Positions 24,614 to 33,241 are shown, counted from the first letter of the stretch. The stretch is 64,000 nucleotides of DNA from Streptomyces durocortorensis (GCF_031760065.1 NZ_CP134500.1:3410001-3474000), one strand, 5' to 3'. The notes: generated by a model not told the origin, from the letters alone. Program-made: numbers and translations.

Positions 24614-26775
24614 TGGCATGGCGTATGCGCAGAGTCCGACGGGTCCGCGAGGTCCAGCAGTTCGCCCAGGCCGAGTGCGGCCTGTGCTGCATCGCGATGG
24701 TCCTCTCGGCGTACGGCTCCCGCGATTCGGTGGCCGCCCTGCGCCGCGAGCACGAGGTGGGCCGCGACGGCCTCACCATCAAGGAGATCGCGAGCATCCT
24801 GCGCGGCCGGGGCTTCCAGGTGCGGGCGTTCCGGGCCGGGGTCCAGCGGCTGGAGCAGCTCACCCTGCCGCTCATCGCGTACTGGGACGACAGCCACGTC
24901 GTGATCGTCGAGGAGATCGACGAGCGGCAGGTCACGGTCGTCGACCCCGGCGGCGGGCGGCGCAAGTACAGCACGGAGGAGTTCGCCGAGCACTACTCGG
25001 GCCTGGCCCTCGAAGCCGTACCGACGCCGGAGCACCGGCCGGAGCGGCACCGTGAGCCCAGCGTCTGGCGGGAGTTCGTCCGGTCGCTGACCGGCGCCCG
25101 GCGCCCGCTGCTCCAGGCGTTCCTGATGTCGCTGGTGCTGTACTCGTTCACGATCTTCATGCCGATCGCCACCCAGTACGCGGTCAACGACTACGCGGGC
25201 TATCTGGAGAAGGCCCCGATCGCCCTCGTCCTGGTGGCGTTCACCGCCCCGATGACGGTGTTCTTCGTGCTCTCGCTGCTCAGAACCGTGGCGCTGGCGT
25301 CCGTGATCCGGAGCCTGGGCGAGGCGATGATGGGGAAGACGTTCAAACGGCTCCTCGACCTGCCCTACAAGTACTTCGCCAACCGCTCGCAGGGGGAGCT
25401 GTTCTACCGGCTGTCGAGCATCACGTCCGTACGGGACATGATCTCCAGCCAGTTGTCGGTCGTGCTGCTCGACCTCGGCAGCCTGATCGCGATCTTCAGC
25501 TACATGTTCTACCGCTCGTTCACCCTGGGGGCTGCGGCCTTCGCGGTGTTCCTGACGATGCTGGCCGTCGCGGTGGCGACGTACCGGCCGATCCGGCGGA
25601 TCACCGAGCGGGAGATCAGCGAGACGACGAAGTCCTCGTCGCTCCAGATGGAGGCGCTGTCCTCGATCGAGACGCTGAAGGTCTCCGGGATGACCGGGAC
25701 GTTCTTCCGGGACTGGCAGAAGGTCTACGCGGCGGGGATGGAGCAGACCCGGCGGCGGATCGTCCTCCAGGGCGTGGCGACCAGCGGCTACGCGGTGTTC
25801 CAGGTGTTCGGGCCACTGCTCGTGCTGGCGGTGGGGCTGTGGCTGGTGCTGAACGGTTCGCTGGACCTCGGTTCGGCGGTGGCGGCGCAGACGCTGACCG
25901 CGACGAGCCTGGGCATGGTGATGTCGCTGTCCGGCGCGTTCACCCAGCTGATCACGGCGAACGCGCAGGTGGCCCGGGTCGGCGACATCCTCCACCAGCC
26001 GGACGACCCGGGGGCGTTCGGCGACCGCCCGGCCCTCGTGCGGGGCGCGGTGCGGCTGCGGAACGTGGGCTTCTCCTACCCCGGCTCCCGCACCCCGGCC
26101 CTGACGGACGTCTCGTTCGACATCCGGGCCGGGCAGCGGGTCGCGGTGGTGGGCAGTTCGGGCTCGGGCAAGAGCACGCTCGGCAAGCTGCTGATGGGGC
26201 TGTACCCGATCCAGTCCGGGGACGTCGGATACGACGGGGTGTCGATCCGCGAGATCAGTGCGGAGACGTTCTACCGGAGCGCCGCGTACGTCCCGCAGGA
26301 CATCGTCCTCAGCAACCGCAGCATCGCGGACAACATCCGCTTCGGGGTGCCCGACGCCACGATGGAGGCGGTCGTGGACGCGGCGCGCCAGGCGCATGTG
26401 CACGACGACATCGCGGCGATGCCGCTGGGCTACCACACGCCGGTGCGCGAGATGGGCGGCAGCCTCTCCGGCGGCCAGCGCCAGCGGATCGCGCTCGCCC
26501 GCGCTCTGGCCCGGCAGCCCCGGGTCCTCGTGCTCGACGAGGCGACGAGCGCGCTGGACACGGTCACCGAGTCCCGGATCGCGGCCGCGCTGGAACGGCT
26601 GGAGTGCACGCGGATCATCATCGCCCACCGGCTGTCGACCATCGTGGACGCCGATCTGGTGGTGGTGCTGGAGCACGGCCGGGTCGTGCAGACCGGCCGC
26701 CACGATGAGCTGATCACCGAGCCCGGCCCGTACCGGGAACTGGTCCGCTCGCAGGTCGACCTGAACACGGTCTGA
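24613..26775 (+). CDS. lanT: LanT peptidase-containing ABC exporter (C39)
   Basis: 720 aa. N-terminal C39 bacteriocin-processing peptidase with Cys22 in QAECGLCC, oxyanion Gln16, His in DDSHVVIV (near 96) and Asp in VVDPGG; six-helix membrane domain (about 160-460); ATPase with Walker A GSSGSGKST (near 514), signature LSGGQRQR (near 617) and Walker B VLVLDEATSALD. It should cut both leaders after their A-A-G ends and export the mature peptides. Overlap TGATG with lanM2 and GGAGG six bases before the ATG. It is the only leader-processing enzyme in the locus. Confidence 0.95.
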   Translation: MAWRMRRVRRVREVQQFAQAECGLCCIAMVLSAYGSRDSVAALRREHEVGRDGLTIKEIASILRGRGFQVRAFRAGVQRLEQLTLPLIAYWDDSHVVIVEEIDERQVTVVDPGGGRRKYSTEEFAEHYSGLALEAVPTPEHRPERHREPSVWREFVRSLTGARRPLLQAFLMSLVLYSFTIFMPIATQYAVNDYAGYLEKAPIALVLVAFTAPMTVFFVLSLLRTVALASVIRSLGEAMMGKTFKRLLDLPYKYFANRSQGELFYRLSSITSVRDMISSQLSVVLLDLGSLIAIFSYMFYRSFTLGAAAFAVFLTMLAVAVATYRPIRRITEREISETTKSSSLQMEALSSIETLKVSGMTGTFFRDWQKVYAAGMEQTRRRIVLQGVATSGYAVFQVFGPLLVLAVGLWLVLNGSLDLGSAVAAQTLTATSLGMVMSLSGAFTQLITANAQVARVGDILHQPDDPGAFGDRPALVRGAVRLRNVGFSYPGSRTPALTDVSFDIRAGQRVAVVGSSGSGKSTLGKLLMGLYPIQSGDVGYDGVSIREISAETFYRSAAYVPQDIVLSNRSIADNIRFGVPDATMEAVVDAARQAHVHDDIAAMPLGYHTPVREMGGSLSGGQRQRIALARALARQPRVLVLDEATSALDTVTESRIAAALERLECTRIIIAHRLSTIVDADLVVVLEHGRVVQTGRHDELITEPGPYRELVRSQVDLNTV

Positions 26776-26813
26776 AGAGCCGGAAGAGTCCGAAGAGAAG
26801 GAGGCGCCGCCGC

Positions 26814-27554
26814 ATGGCACAGGAAGCACAGCGACAGCAGGTGATCTCGGTCCGGGATCTCCAGAAGGAGTTCCGGGGAACGAGAGCCGTCGACGGGGTC
26901 TCCTTCGACGTACGGCCGGGCCGTGTCACCGGCTTCCTCGGCCCCAACGGCGCCGGGAAGACGACGACCCTGCGCATGGTCCTCGGGCTGGTCCGCCCCA
27001 CCGGCGGCAGCGCGCTGCTGTGGGGCCGCCCCTACGGTGAACTGGCCGCCCCCACCCGGCGGATCGGCGTGGGCCTGGACGGCGGGGCGTTCGTCGGCCG
27101 CCGCACGGGCCGGGGCCATCTGCGCTGCTACGCCCCGGCCGCCGGGTGCACACCGCAGCGGGTGGACCAGCTGCTGGCGGACGTGGGGCTGACCGGGGCG
27201 GCGGACCGGCCGGTCGCCGGGTACTCGACCGGGATGAAGCAGCGGCTGTCCTTGGCCTCGGCGCTGCTGGGCGATCCGGAGCTGCTGATCCTGGACGAGC
27301 CGGCGAACGGCCTGGACCCCGAAGGGATGCTGTGGCTGCGGGAGTTCCTGCGGGACTTCGCGGCCTCGGGCCGGACGGTGCTGCTCTCCAGCCATCTGCT
27401 GGGCGAGATGGAGCAGACGGTCGACGACGTCCTGCTGATGCACCACGGGCGGCTGCTGAGCAACGGCCCCCTCGACGGTCTGCTGGAGCCGGGCGAACGC
27501 CTGGAGTCGGCTTTCCTGCGGCTGACACGGGCCGGGAACGGAGTACGGATATGA
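26814..27554 (+). CDS. ABC transporter ATPase, probable lantibiotic immunity (LanF-like)
   Basis: 246 aa single ATPase domain: Walker A LGPNGAGKTTT, signature YSTGMKQRLSLA, Walker B LLILDEPANGLDP and H-loop LLSSHLLGEM. It belongs to the CcmA/NatA-like group used by LanFEG immunity exporters. Starts 38 nt after lanT behind GGAGG, and its stop overlaps the permease ATG (ATGA). With one permease gene it would form an ABC-2 pump expelling the lantibiotic from the membrane; general drug efflux is the alternative. Confidence 0.85.
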   Translation: MAQEAQRQQVISVRDLQKEFRGTRAVDGVSFDVRPGRVTGFLGPNGAGKTTTLRMVLGLVRPTGGSALLWGRPYGELAAPTRRIGVGLDGGAFVGRRTGRGHLRCYAPAAGCTPQRVDQLLADVGLTGAADRPVAGYSTGMKQRLSLASALLGDPELLILDEPANGLDPEGMLWLREFLRDFAASGRTVLLSSHLLGEMEQTVDDVLLMHHGRLLSNGPLDGLLEPGERLESAFLRLTRAGNGVRI

Positions 27555-28399
27555 GCACGGGTACAAGCGCGGTGGCACCTGCGCGTACGGGCACGGAGAC
27601 CGGGGCCGTCTCCCCGGCCGCCCTCCTGCGGTCCGAGGTGCTGAAGCTCACCACGACCCGGCTGTGGTGGGTCCTGCTGCTGGCCGTCGGTCTGTGCAGC
27701 GCGGCCCTCACGGCACTGATCGTCTTCGGCGCCCTCAACGCCCCCCGCAGCCCGCTGAGCTTCGGTACGGCGGGCGACGCCGTGCCCGCGTACAACCTGG
27801 CGGTGGCGCTCGCGTACGTCTTCCCGCTGGCCATCGGCGTCATCGTGGTGACGCAGGAGTACCACTCCCGTACGATCTCCGCCACGCTGCTGGCCGAGCC
27901 GCGCCGGGCCCGGGTCTACGGGGCGAAGCTCCTGGTGGGGCTCGGCACGGCGTTCGTGTACGGGACGGTGGCCGTGCTCTCCGGCGCGCTGGTGGCCGCC
28001 GCCCTGCTGTCGGGGCACGGGAAGCCCACGTACCTCACGGACGGCACGGTGCTCGGCGCGCTGGGCGGCAGCATCGTGGTGCTCACCCTGTGGGGCGCGA
28101 TCGGCGTCGGGGTGGGGGCGCTGGTACGCAACCAGGTGGCCGCGATCGTCGGCATCCTGCTGGTCACCCAGTTCCTGGAGCCGACACTGCGCATCCTCGC
28201 CTCCTCGCTGGGCAACGCGGAGCTGGGCAATCTGCTTCCCGGCGGGGCGGGCGACCTGGCGGTCGGCGGCACGATCATGACGGCCGCCGCCGAGGCTGAC
28301 GGCGGCTCGCAGGGCCTCGGCTTCCTGGTCCTCGCCCTGTACGCACTGGCCATCGGCGCTCTCGGCGCGGTGCGGTTCACCCGCTACGAGGCGGCCTGA
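27551..28399 (+). CDS. ABC-2 type permease, probable immunity partner
   Basis: 282 aa with six predicted membrane segments (LWWVLLLAVGLCSAALTALIVF; AVALAYVFPLAIGVIVV; FVYGTVAVLSGALVAAALL; GSIVVLTLWGAIGVGVGALV; VAAIVGILLVTQFL; FLVLALYALAIGALGA). EYHSRTISATLLAEPRR after helix 2 is typical of ABC2_membrane permeases. Immediately precedes a strong terminator that closes the biosynthetic operon. Only one permease gene is present, unlike the E+G pair of many LanFEG systems. Confidence 0.85.
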   Translation: MSTGTSAVAPARTGTETGAVSPAALLRSEVLKLTTTRLWWVLLLAVGLCSAALTALIVFGALNAPRSPLSFGTAGDAVPAYNLAVALAYVFPLAIGVIVVTQEYHSRTISATLLAEPRRARVYGAKLLVGLGTAFVYGTVAVLSGALVAAALLSGHGKPTYLTDGTVLGALGGSIVVLTLWGAIGVGVGALVRNQVAAIVGILLVTQFLEPTLRILASSLGNAELGNLLPGGAGDLAVGGTIMTAAAEADGGSQGLGFLVLALYALAIGALGAVRFTRYEAA

Positions 28400-28410
28400 G
28401 CGACGCCGGA

Positions 28411-28471
28411 CGAGCCGACAACGCCGGGGCCGCCGCACGGATCGTGCGGCGGCCCCGGCGTTGTCGGCTCG
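28411..28471. terminator. 28-bp perfect-stem bidirectional terminator
   Basis: Arms 28411-28438 and 28444-28471 are exact reverse complements with a 5-nt loop GGATC. It lies between the convergent ends of the permease gene and the small membrane-protein gene and should stop transcription from both sides. Confidence 0.85.
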
Positions 28472-28498
28472 CGCTCGGGCGCCCCAGGCGCCCCGGGC

Positions 28499-28693
28499 TC
28501 ACTCGGCGCTGCCGGCGCCGCCCTTCTTCACCGCGTTCTTCTGCATCGCGACATTGGTGCACGCGAGTGTCACCGCGAGCAGAAGCGGAACCACGACGCC
28601 GGTGGGGTTGTCGCCGAAGAGCGGAGCGATCAGCGCGAGCACCACCAGAATGCCCACCGGGGCCCAGCGCAGCGCTTCCTTCTTCTTTTCCAT
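28499..28693 (-). CDS. Small two-helix membrane protein
   Basis: 64 aa: MEKKKEALRW, then two hydrophobic helices (APVGILVVLALIAPLF; GVVVPLLLAVTLACTNVAM) and a Lys/Gly tail. AAGGAGA upstream of the ATG supports translation. No family recognised. It is downstream of the LuxR gene in the same direction (49-nt gap) and abuts the lantibiotic terminator, so a small immunity-type protein is one possibility, without direct evidence. Confidence 0.72.
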   Translation of the reverse strand: MEKKKEALRWAPVGILVVLALIAPLFGDNPTGVVVPLLLAVTLACTNVAMQKNAVKKGGAGSAE

Positions 28694-28742
28694 GACAGTC
28701 TCCTTGACGTTGGTATGTACCAGTGGCGTTTGTGCGTGCCGG

Positions 28743-29366
28743 TCAGCCGGCCACCGGCATACGCGCCACGAGCTGGCTGCGGTCCCGGAATCCGGTTTTC
28801 TGCAGAATGTTCGACATATGGAACTTCACGGTGCTCTCCGCGATATAGAGGGCGCCCGCGATCTCACTGTTGTTCATTCCCTGCGACACCAGCGAGACGA
28901 CTTCGTACTCCCGTGCCGTCAGGGCCGGATCCAGTGTCCGCCCCCGCCCCTGCGGGAGCACGGGGACGGCCGCCGGTGCCGGGGCCGCCACCGGTGCGGG
29001 CGCCTGCCCGCGCAGCAGCGGGCGGACGAGCGTGGGCGAGATCCACCCGTGCCCGGCCGCCACCTCCTGCACGGCCTCCAGGAAGGCCTCGTCCAGGTCG
29101 TCGCGGTCGACGACGGCCCGGACATCGGCCTGCACCGCTGCGAGATCGCGTATTTCCGAACCGTAGGTCAGCGCCACGACGGGCGCGGAATCCCGTATCT
29201 CGTCGAGCCGGTCGATATCGGCGACCAGGACATCGAAGGGCAGGAGCCCCCCGGCCCCCTCCTTCTCTGCCGCATTCCAGCCGCGATGGGCGAAGAGCCT
29301 GGTGAGTCTCCGCCGCAACGACAGTCTGGCGACCATCAGCCCGACAGCTATGCCGTCATCTGCCAT
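28743..29366 (-). CDS. LuxR-family regulator with degenerate receiver
   Basis: 207 aa. The C-terminal HTH is clear: LTAREYEVVSLVSQGMNNSEIAGALYIAESTVKFHMSNILQKTGFRDRSQLV. The N-terminal 120 residues have receiver-like spacing (LPFDVLVADIDRLDEI) but lack the acidic pair near the start and a clear Lys, so phosphorylation is doubtful. An Ala/Pro linker (about 125-145) connects the two. ATG at 29366 chosen over an upstream start on domain grounds. It faces the lantibiotic operon and is the nearest candidate for its pathway-specific activator. Confidence 0.85.
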   Translation of the reverse strand: MADDGIAVGLMVARLSLRRRLTRLFAHRGWNAAEKEGAGGLLPFDVLVADIDRLDEIRDSAPVVALTYGSEIRDLAAVQADVRAVVDRDDLDEAFLEAVQEVAAGHGWISPTLVRPLLRGQAPAPVAAPAPAAVPVLPQGRGRTLDPALTAREYEVVSLVSQGMNNSEIAGALYIAESTVKFHMSNILQKTGFRDRSQLVARMPVAG

Positions 29367-29453
29367 TCCTGCCCTACTTCCCCCGTACGGCCGCCGTCGG
29401 GGCAATCGTCACGACGGCCCCCGCACGGCGTGCGCTGGTCAAGGCGCACAGCG

Positions 29454-29483
29454 ATCCTAGCTTTTCCAGGGAAATGACAGCAA
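29454..29483 (-). promoter_or_regulatory. Promoter of the LuxR gene
   Basis: On the minus strand TTGCTG (29483-29478), an 18-nt spacer and TAGGAT (29459-29454) resemble a principal-sigma promoter, in an AT-richer pocket, giving a leader of about 80 nt. Confidence 0.45.
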
Positions 29484-29539
29484 CCAGCCAATCACTTAAG
29501 CGAGATCGGCCCGAATTATCCGGCCAATCGACGGGGAGA

Positions 29540-29561
29540 CCCCCCGCCGGTCGGCGGGGGG
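29540..29561 (-). terminator. Terminator hairpin after NarL-type kinase gene
   Basis: 9-bp stem CCCCCCGCC/GGCGGGGGG with a 4-nt loop, 66 nt beyond the kinase stop on the minus strand. Confidence 0.5.
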
Positions 29562-29626
29562 CAGGGTTACGGATCTCCTCCTGGAGAGGGACCGCACGGG
29601 CCGTTCCGGCAGGTGCGGACACCCCT

Positions 29627-30808
29627 TCAGAAAGCCCCCCGGCAGGGAAACACGGCCAGGATCCGGAATCCGCCGCCCGGCTCGCGCTCCGAGCGGAACG
29701 TACCGCCGAGCAGCTGCGCGCGCTCCCGCAGACCGGCCAGCCCGTGGCCGCCGCCGGGGAGGTCCGGAGGGGCCGTGGCCCCGTCGGCCGGGGTGTTGCG
29801 GATCTCGACCCCGAGGCCGCCGTCGAGCGGCTGGACCTGTATGTCCACCTCGGCGCCGGGGGCGTGCTTGCGTACGTTGGTGAGGGCTTCCTGAACCGTG
29901 CGGTAGGCAGCCCGCTCCACCGCCCGGGGCCAGTGCCCGGCGGCCTCGGGAGCGGTGAGGGTCGCGCGCAGCCCGCTGTCGCGGACCAGGGCGGGGAGGT
30001 CGGCGAGGCGGGGCTGCGGGGCGAGGGTGGACGGTGCGACCCCGTCGGCGCGCAGCACGCCCACCATGTGCTGGAGCTCGGTGAGGGTCTTCGCCGAGAG
30101 GTCCCGGACGACCCCGGCGGTCGTCCGTACGGTGGCCGCGTCCGGGTCGCCGACCTGGAGCGCCCCGGCCTGGAGGCTGATCAGACTGACCTGGTGGGCG
30201 ACGACGTCGTGCATCTCACGGGCCAGCCAGGCCCGTTCGGTGGACAGGGTCCGCTCGGCGAGGAGCCGGTGCTCGCGCTCCCGGGCCTGCGCGATCTCCC
30301 GCTGCCGTTCGCGTCGCAGCCGTGCCGTCCGGCCCAGGACCACGGCCCCCGCGCCCAGGACACAGGAGTCCAGCGCCGTGATCAGCGTCTCCCGGTCCGG
30401 AGCCAGCTCCGGGAGGCCCGCGATCGGGTACGGCAGGAACTGGGCCAGGGCGACCGCGGCGGCCCCCGCGACGCCGACGGCCACGCTGCGGCGGCGGTCG
30501 GCCAGGCAGTACAGCGCGATCAGCGGTGCGAAGGCGAGGTGGCCGGCGTACAGGCCGGGCAGCCCGACGAGCAGCACCAGCTCGGGCCAGCGCCGCCGCA
30601 GCACCAGCGCGCCCGCCGCGACGAGCGCCACCCAGAGGCCCGGGCCGGGCCCGAGCCCGTTGACGAGGAGCCCGTCGACCACGGCGATGCCGACGGGGAC
30701 GGCGGCCCGCCCGGCGGCGCGGAGGCGGCGGGAGACACGGAGCCGGGGCAGGCGGAGGCCGGGCGGGCGGAGCCGCTTCACGGCGTCAAGGGGTGTACTG
30801 CCGGTCAT
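29627..30808 (-). CDS. NarL-type sensor histidine kinase
   Basis: 393 aa. Five hydrophobic segments (about 35-150) without a large external loop, then HisKA_3 with WLAREMHDVVAHQVSLISLQAGAL (phospho-His) and HATPase with ALTNVRKHAPGAEV and GGHGLAGLRERAQLLGG. Membrane-embedded sensing of a hydrophobic or envelope ligand is likely for this class. Start ATG overlaps the regulator's TGA (ATGA), so the pair is coupled. Position beside the lantibiotic locus makes a role in its control or in peptide sensing possible, though such pairs are common everywhere in Streptomyces. Confidence 0.9.
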   Translation of the reverse strand: MTGSTPLDAVKRLRPPGLRLPRLRVSRRLRAAGRAAVPVGIAVVDGLLVNGLGPGPGLWVALVAAGALVLRRRWPELVLLVGLPGLYAGHLAFAPLIALYCLADRRRSVAVGVAGAAAVALAQFLPYPIAGLPELAPDRETLITALDSCVLGAGAVVLGRTARLRRERQREIAQAREREHRLLAERTLSTERAWLAREMHDVVAHQVSLISLQAGALQVGDPDAATVRTTAGVVRDLSAKTLTELQHMVGVLRADGVAPSTLAPQPRLADLPALVRDSGLRATLTAPEAAGHWPRAVERAAYRTVQEALTNVRKHAPGAEVDIQVQPLDGGLGVEIRNTPADGATAPPDLPGGGHGLAGLRERAQLLGGTFRSEREPGGGFRILAVFPCRGAF

Positions 30809-31455
30809 GCCGGGCCGACACCCCCGAGCAGTCCCGCCCGGTCCGCGATCACGGCGGCCTGGACGCGGTTGACTCCGCCCAGCTTGCAGAGCACCGAGCT
30901 GACGTGGTCCTTGACCGTGCCGTGGGACAGCCGCAGCTCGCGGGCGATCTCGCGGTTGGAGAGTCCCGCGCCGACCAGGGCCAGGACCTGGCGTTCGCGG
31001 TCGGTCAGCGCCACTGTGCTGTCCGGCGCCCCCCGCGCGGCGGAGAGGTAGCCCTCGATCACCACGCCGGTCGCCTCGGGCGCCAGGATCCTGCCACCGG
31101 AGGCCAGGACGCGGACCGCTTGGACGAGCTGTTCCGGGGCGGTGTTCTTCATCAGTAAACCGGCCGCCCCCGCACGCAGCGCGTCGCCGACGTACTCGCC
31201 CGCGTCGAACGTGGTCAGCATCGCCACCGCGGGCGCGGACGGCAGGGCGGCCACCCGGCGCAGCACGGTCAGCCCGTCCACCTCGGGCATCCGGATGTCC
31301 AGCAGCAGCACATCGGGGCGCCCGTTCCGTACGCGGTCGACGGCCTCGACGCCGTCGCAGCAGGCGACCACCTCGATATCGGAGGCCGCACCCAAGATCA
31401 AATTCAGCCCGGACCGGACCAGCTGCTCGTCATCCACGACGGCAACCCGAATCAC
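30805..31455 (-). CDS. NarL/LuxR-family response regulator
   Basis: 216 aa. Receiver VIRVAVVDDEQLVRSGL (acidic pair), DVLLLDIRMPEVDGL (phospho-Asp), MLTTFDAGEY and LLMKNT (Lys); C-terminal HTH LTDREREVLA-type sequence LTDRERQVLALVGAGLSNREIARELRLSHGTVKDHVSSVL. GTG at 31455 preceded by AAGGGGCG. Forms a two-gene unit with the downstream kinase. The divergent intergenic region ahead of it contains an 8-bp-arm palindrome about 67 bp upstream that could be an autoregulatory site. Confidence 0.92.
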   Translation of the reverse strand: MIRVAVVDDEQLVRSGLNLILGAASDIEVVACCDGVEAVDRVRNGRPDVLLLDIRMPEVDGLTVLRRVAALPSAPAVAMLTTFDAGEYVGDALRAGAAGLLMKNTAPEQLVQAVRVLASGGRILAPEATGVVIEGYLSAARGAPDSTVALTDRERQVLALVGAGLSNREIARELRLSHGTVKDHVSSVLCKLGGVNRVQAAVIADRAGLLGGVGPA

Positions 31456-31521
31456 GATGCGCCCCTTCACCCGGCCGACCATGCGAAGGGTACGGCAGGA
31501 GGCGGTGCCCGTCGACGGAGG

Positions 31522-31540
31522 CCGGAATGTCGCATTCCGG
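31522..31540. promoter_or_regulatory. Palindrome CCGGAATG-TCG-CATTCCGG
   Basis: Perfect 8-bp arms with a 3-bp spacer, upstream of the response-regulator start on the minus strand. Candidate operator of that regulator. Confidence 0.45.
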
Positions 31541-31546
31541 GGGGGC

Positions 31547-31623
31547 GGCGCCCCCGACCAGGGACGCGGCACCCCACGGCCTAGAGCGTGGCGCCCTACG
31601 GCCACGGACACGGCGCCCTACGG
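31547..31623. repeat. Tandem direct repeats at 22-bp spacing
   Basis: GGCACCCCACGG (31568), GGCGCCCTACGG (31590) and GGCGCCCTACGG (31612) start exactly 22 bp apart; a weaker copy GGCGCCCCCGAC starts at 31547. The spacing is about two helical turns, so proteins bound to each copy would lie on one face of the DNA. The 457-bp gap 31456-31912 contains no supported gene; besides these repeats it holds the cvn promoter. Confidence 0.6.
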
Positions 31624-31698
31624 GGAGGGCACGGGCGGCGTCCTGCACATCTCCCGGATGTGAACGTTCTGCGTCAAGTGGCAACCGGCATGGCGCTC

Positions 31699-31734
31699 TT
31701 GACATTTCAGCGCGCGGCCGATGATAAGATCATC
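31699..31734 (+). promoter_or_regulatory. cvn operon promoter with palindrome over the -10
   Basis: TTGACA at 31699-31704 is a perfect -35; the -10 is GATAAG (18-nt spacer) or TAAGAT (20-nt). GATGAT-AAG-ATCATC (31720-31734) is a perfect palindrome overlapping the -10, well placed for a repressor. The leader to cvnA would be about 175 nt. Confidence 0.6.
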
Positions 31735-31912
31735 TCACTTCCAGTGGGCTGATGGCATATGGGGGCATTCCGGGAGGAATGGATTCCTCGGCCCCACCTT
31801 CGGAGGGGCACCTCCCGAAGCGGCGCACGGCCCCGGCGAGATCCGCCCCGGTCGCGTGCCGCCTGACGGGGTGTCAAGCCGTTTCCCAGCCATGGCACTT
31901 GAAGTGAGTCTC

Positions 31913-33241
31913 ATGACCTTTCCACAGGGCCCCGTCATCTGGGCGCTGGCTGTCGTAGCACTGGTCGCCGTGGGTGCCGTCCTGCGGGCTCGCGCGACCA
32001 ACGTCAAACTGCGCAGACAGACCACCGAGCTGCGGGGTGAGCGCGACGCGCTCCTGCGCCAGCGGGACGAACTCCACGTCGTCCACAACGGTCTGCTCCA
32101 GCGTCAGGCCGCCGAGCTCGCGGAGGTCCGCAAGGACGCGGAGGAGGAGACGAAGGCGGTCCTCAAAGCCGCCGTCCGCACCCTCCAGGGCCTCGCCGAC
32201 GAGCAGCAGGTCGTGATCGAGAAGGCCCAGCGCAAGTACGGCGACGACCCCGGCATCCTCGCCGACCTGATGGCCGTCGACCACGCCAACAGCCAGTTCG
32301 GCCGCCGCGCCCAGGGCATCGCGGTGCTCTGCGGCGGCTGGCTCGGGCGGCGCGAGACCGTGGCCTCCGTCTTCGACGTGGCCCGCAGCGCCCAGGGCCG
32401 TATCCGGCACTTCGACCGGGTCCGGGTCAACGGCCAGGTGAACTTCTCGGTGGTCAGCCGGGCGGTGGAGCCCGTCGCCGTGGTCCTCGCCGAGCTGCTC
32501 GCCAACGCCACGAACTACTCCGCCCCCGGCACCCCGGTGGAGATCAACATCCAGGCCGTGCCGACGGGCGTCTGCCTCATCGTCGACGACGCCGGTCTCG
32601 GCATGGGCCAGGAGGAGAAGGACCGCGCGGCGGCCCTCCTCTCCCCCCAGGCGGCGATCAGCGTCTCCAGCCTGGGCATCCCGCCGCAGTTCGGGTTCGC
32701 CGTCTCCGGGATGCTCGCCGCCCGCTACGGCTTCCGGGTCTCGGTGGACTCCGTTTCCCCCTATGGAGGCGTACGCGCGGTGGTCCTGATCCCCGACGAA
32801 CTGCTCACCACCGAGGCGCCGCCCGCCGCGGCACCCGCCGAAGCTCCCGAGGCACCTCAGGTGTCCGGGATGTCCGAAGCCTCCGGGGCCCAGCAGTTCC
32901 CGCAGCCCCAGCAGTTCGCACAGCCCCAGCAGCTCCAGCGGACGCAGGCGCACCAGGCTGCGGACCGCCGCCAGGGCCCCGCCCCGGCCGCCCCGGCGCC
33001 CACCCCGCTCTTCCCGCCCGCTCCCCGGCCGGACACCGCCACCCAGCCGCTGGCCCAGATCAGCACCACCACCGGGGGGCTGCCGAAGCGTCGTCGCAAG
33101 AGCCCGGTCGCCGCGGTGCCATCGGCCGAGCCGCAGCCCGTGCGCAGCAACGAGGAGACCGCCTCCCGGCTCGGCGCGTTCCAGCGCGGCACCCGGTCCG
33201 GGCGGGACACGACGACCACGGAAGGACCCGAGTTCCAGTGA
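31913..33241 (+). CDS. cvnA: CvnA: nitrate-sensor-like histidine kinase of a conservon
   Basis: 442 aa. One N-terminal membrane helix (VIWALAVVALVAVGAVL), a long coiled coil (LRRQTTELRGERDALLRQRDELH...), then a HATPase fold with VLAELLANATNYSAPG, DDAGLGMG and GLGIPPQFGF-like segments, and a low-complexity Gln/Pro/Ala tail. A clear HisKA phospho-acceptor is missing, as in the CvnA family, which partners with roadblock and small GTPase-like proteins at the membrane. ATG at 31913 is preferred over ATG 31892 because of position relative to the helix. First gene of cvnABCD; stop overlaps cvnB (GTGA). Confidence 0.9.
   Translation: MTFPQGPVIWALAVVALVAVGAVLRARATNVKLRRQTTELRGERDALLRQRDELHVVHNGLLQRQAAELAEVRKDAEEETKAVLKAAVRTLQGLADEQQVVIEKAQRKYGDDPGILADLMAVDHANSQFGRRAQGIAVLCGGWLGRRETVASVFDVARSAQGRIRHFDRVRVNGQVNFSVVSRAVEPVAVVLAELLANATNYSAPGTPVEINIQAVPTGVCLIVDDAGLGMGQEEKDRAAALLSPQAAISVSSLGIPPQFGFAVSGMLAARYGFRVSVDSVSPYGGVRAVVLIPDELLTTEAPPAAAPAEAPEAPQVSGMSEASGAQQFPQPQQFAQPQQLQRTQAHQAADRRQGPAPAAPAPTPLFPPAPRPDTATQPLAQISTTTGGLPKRRRKSPVAAVPSAEPQPVRSNEETASRLGAFQRGTRSGRDTTTTEGPEFQ

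Noticed and set aside
32854..32980. Gln/Pro repeats in cvnA as a frameshift artefact
   Set aside because: The frame stays open and flows into a conserved C-terminal region and the GTGA junction with cvnB.
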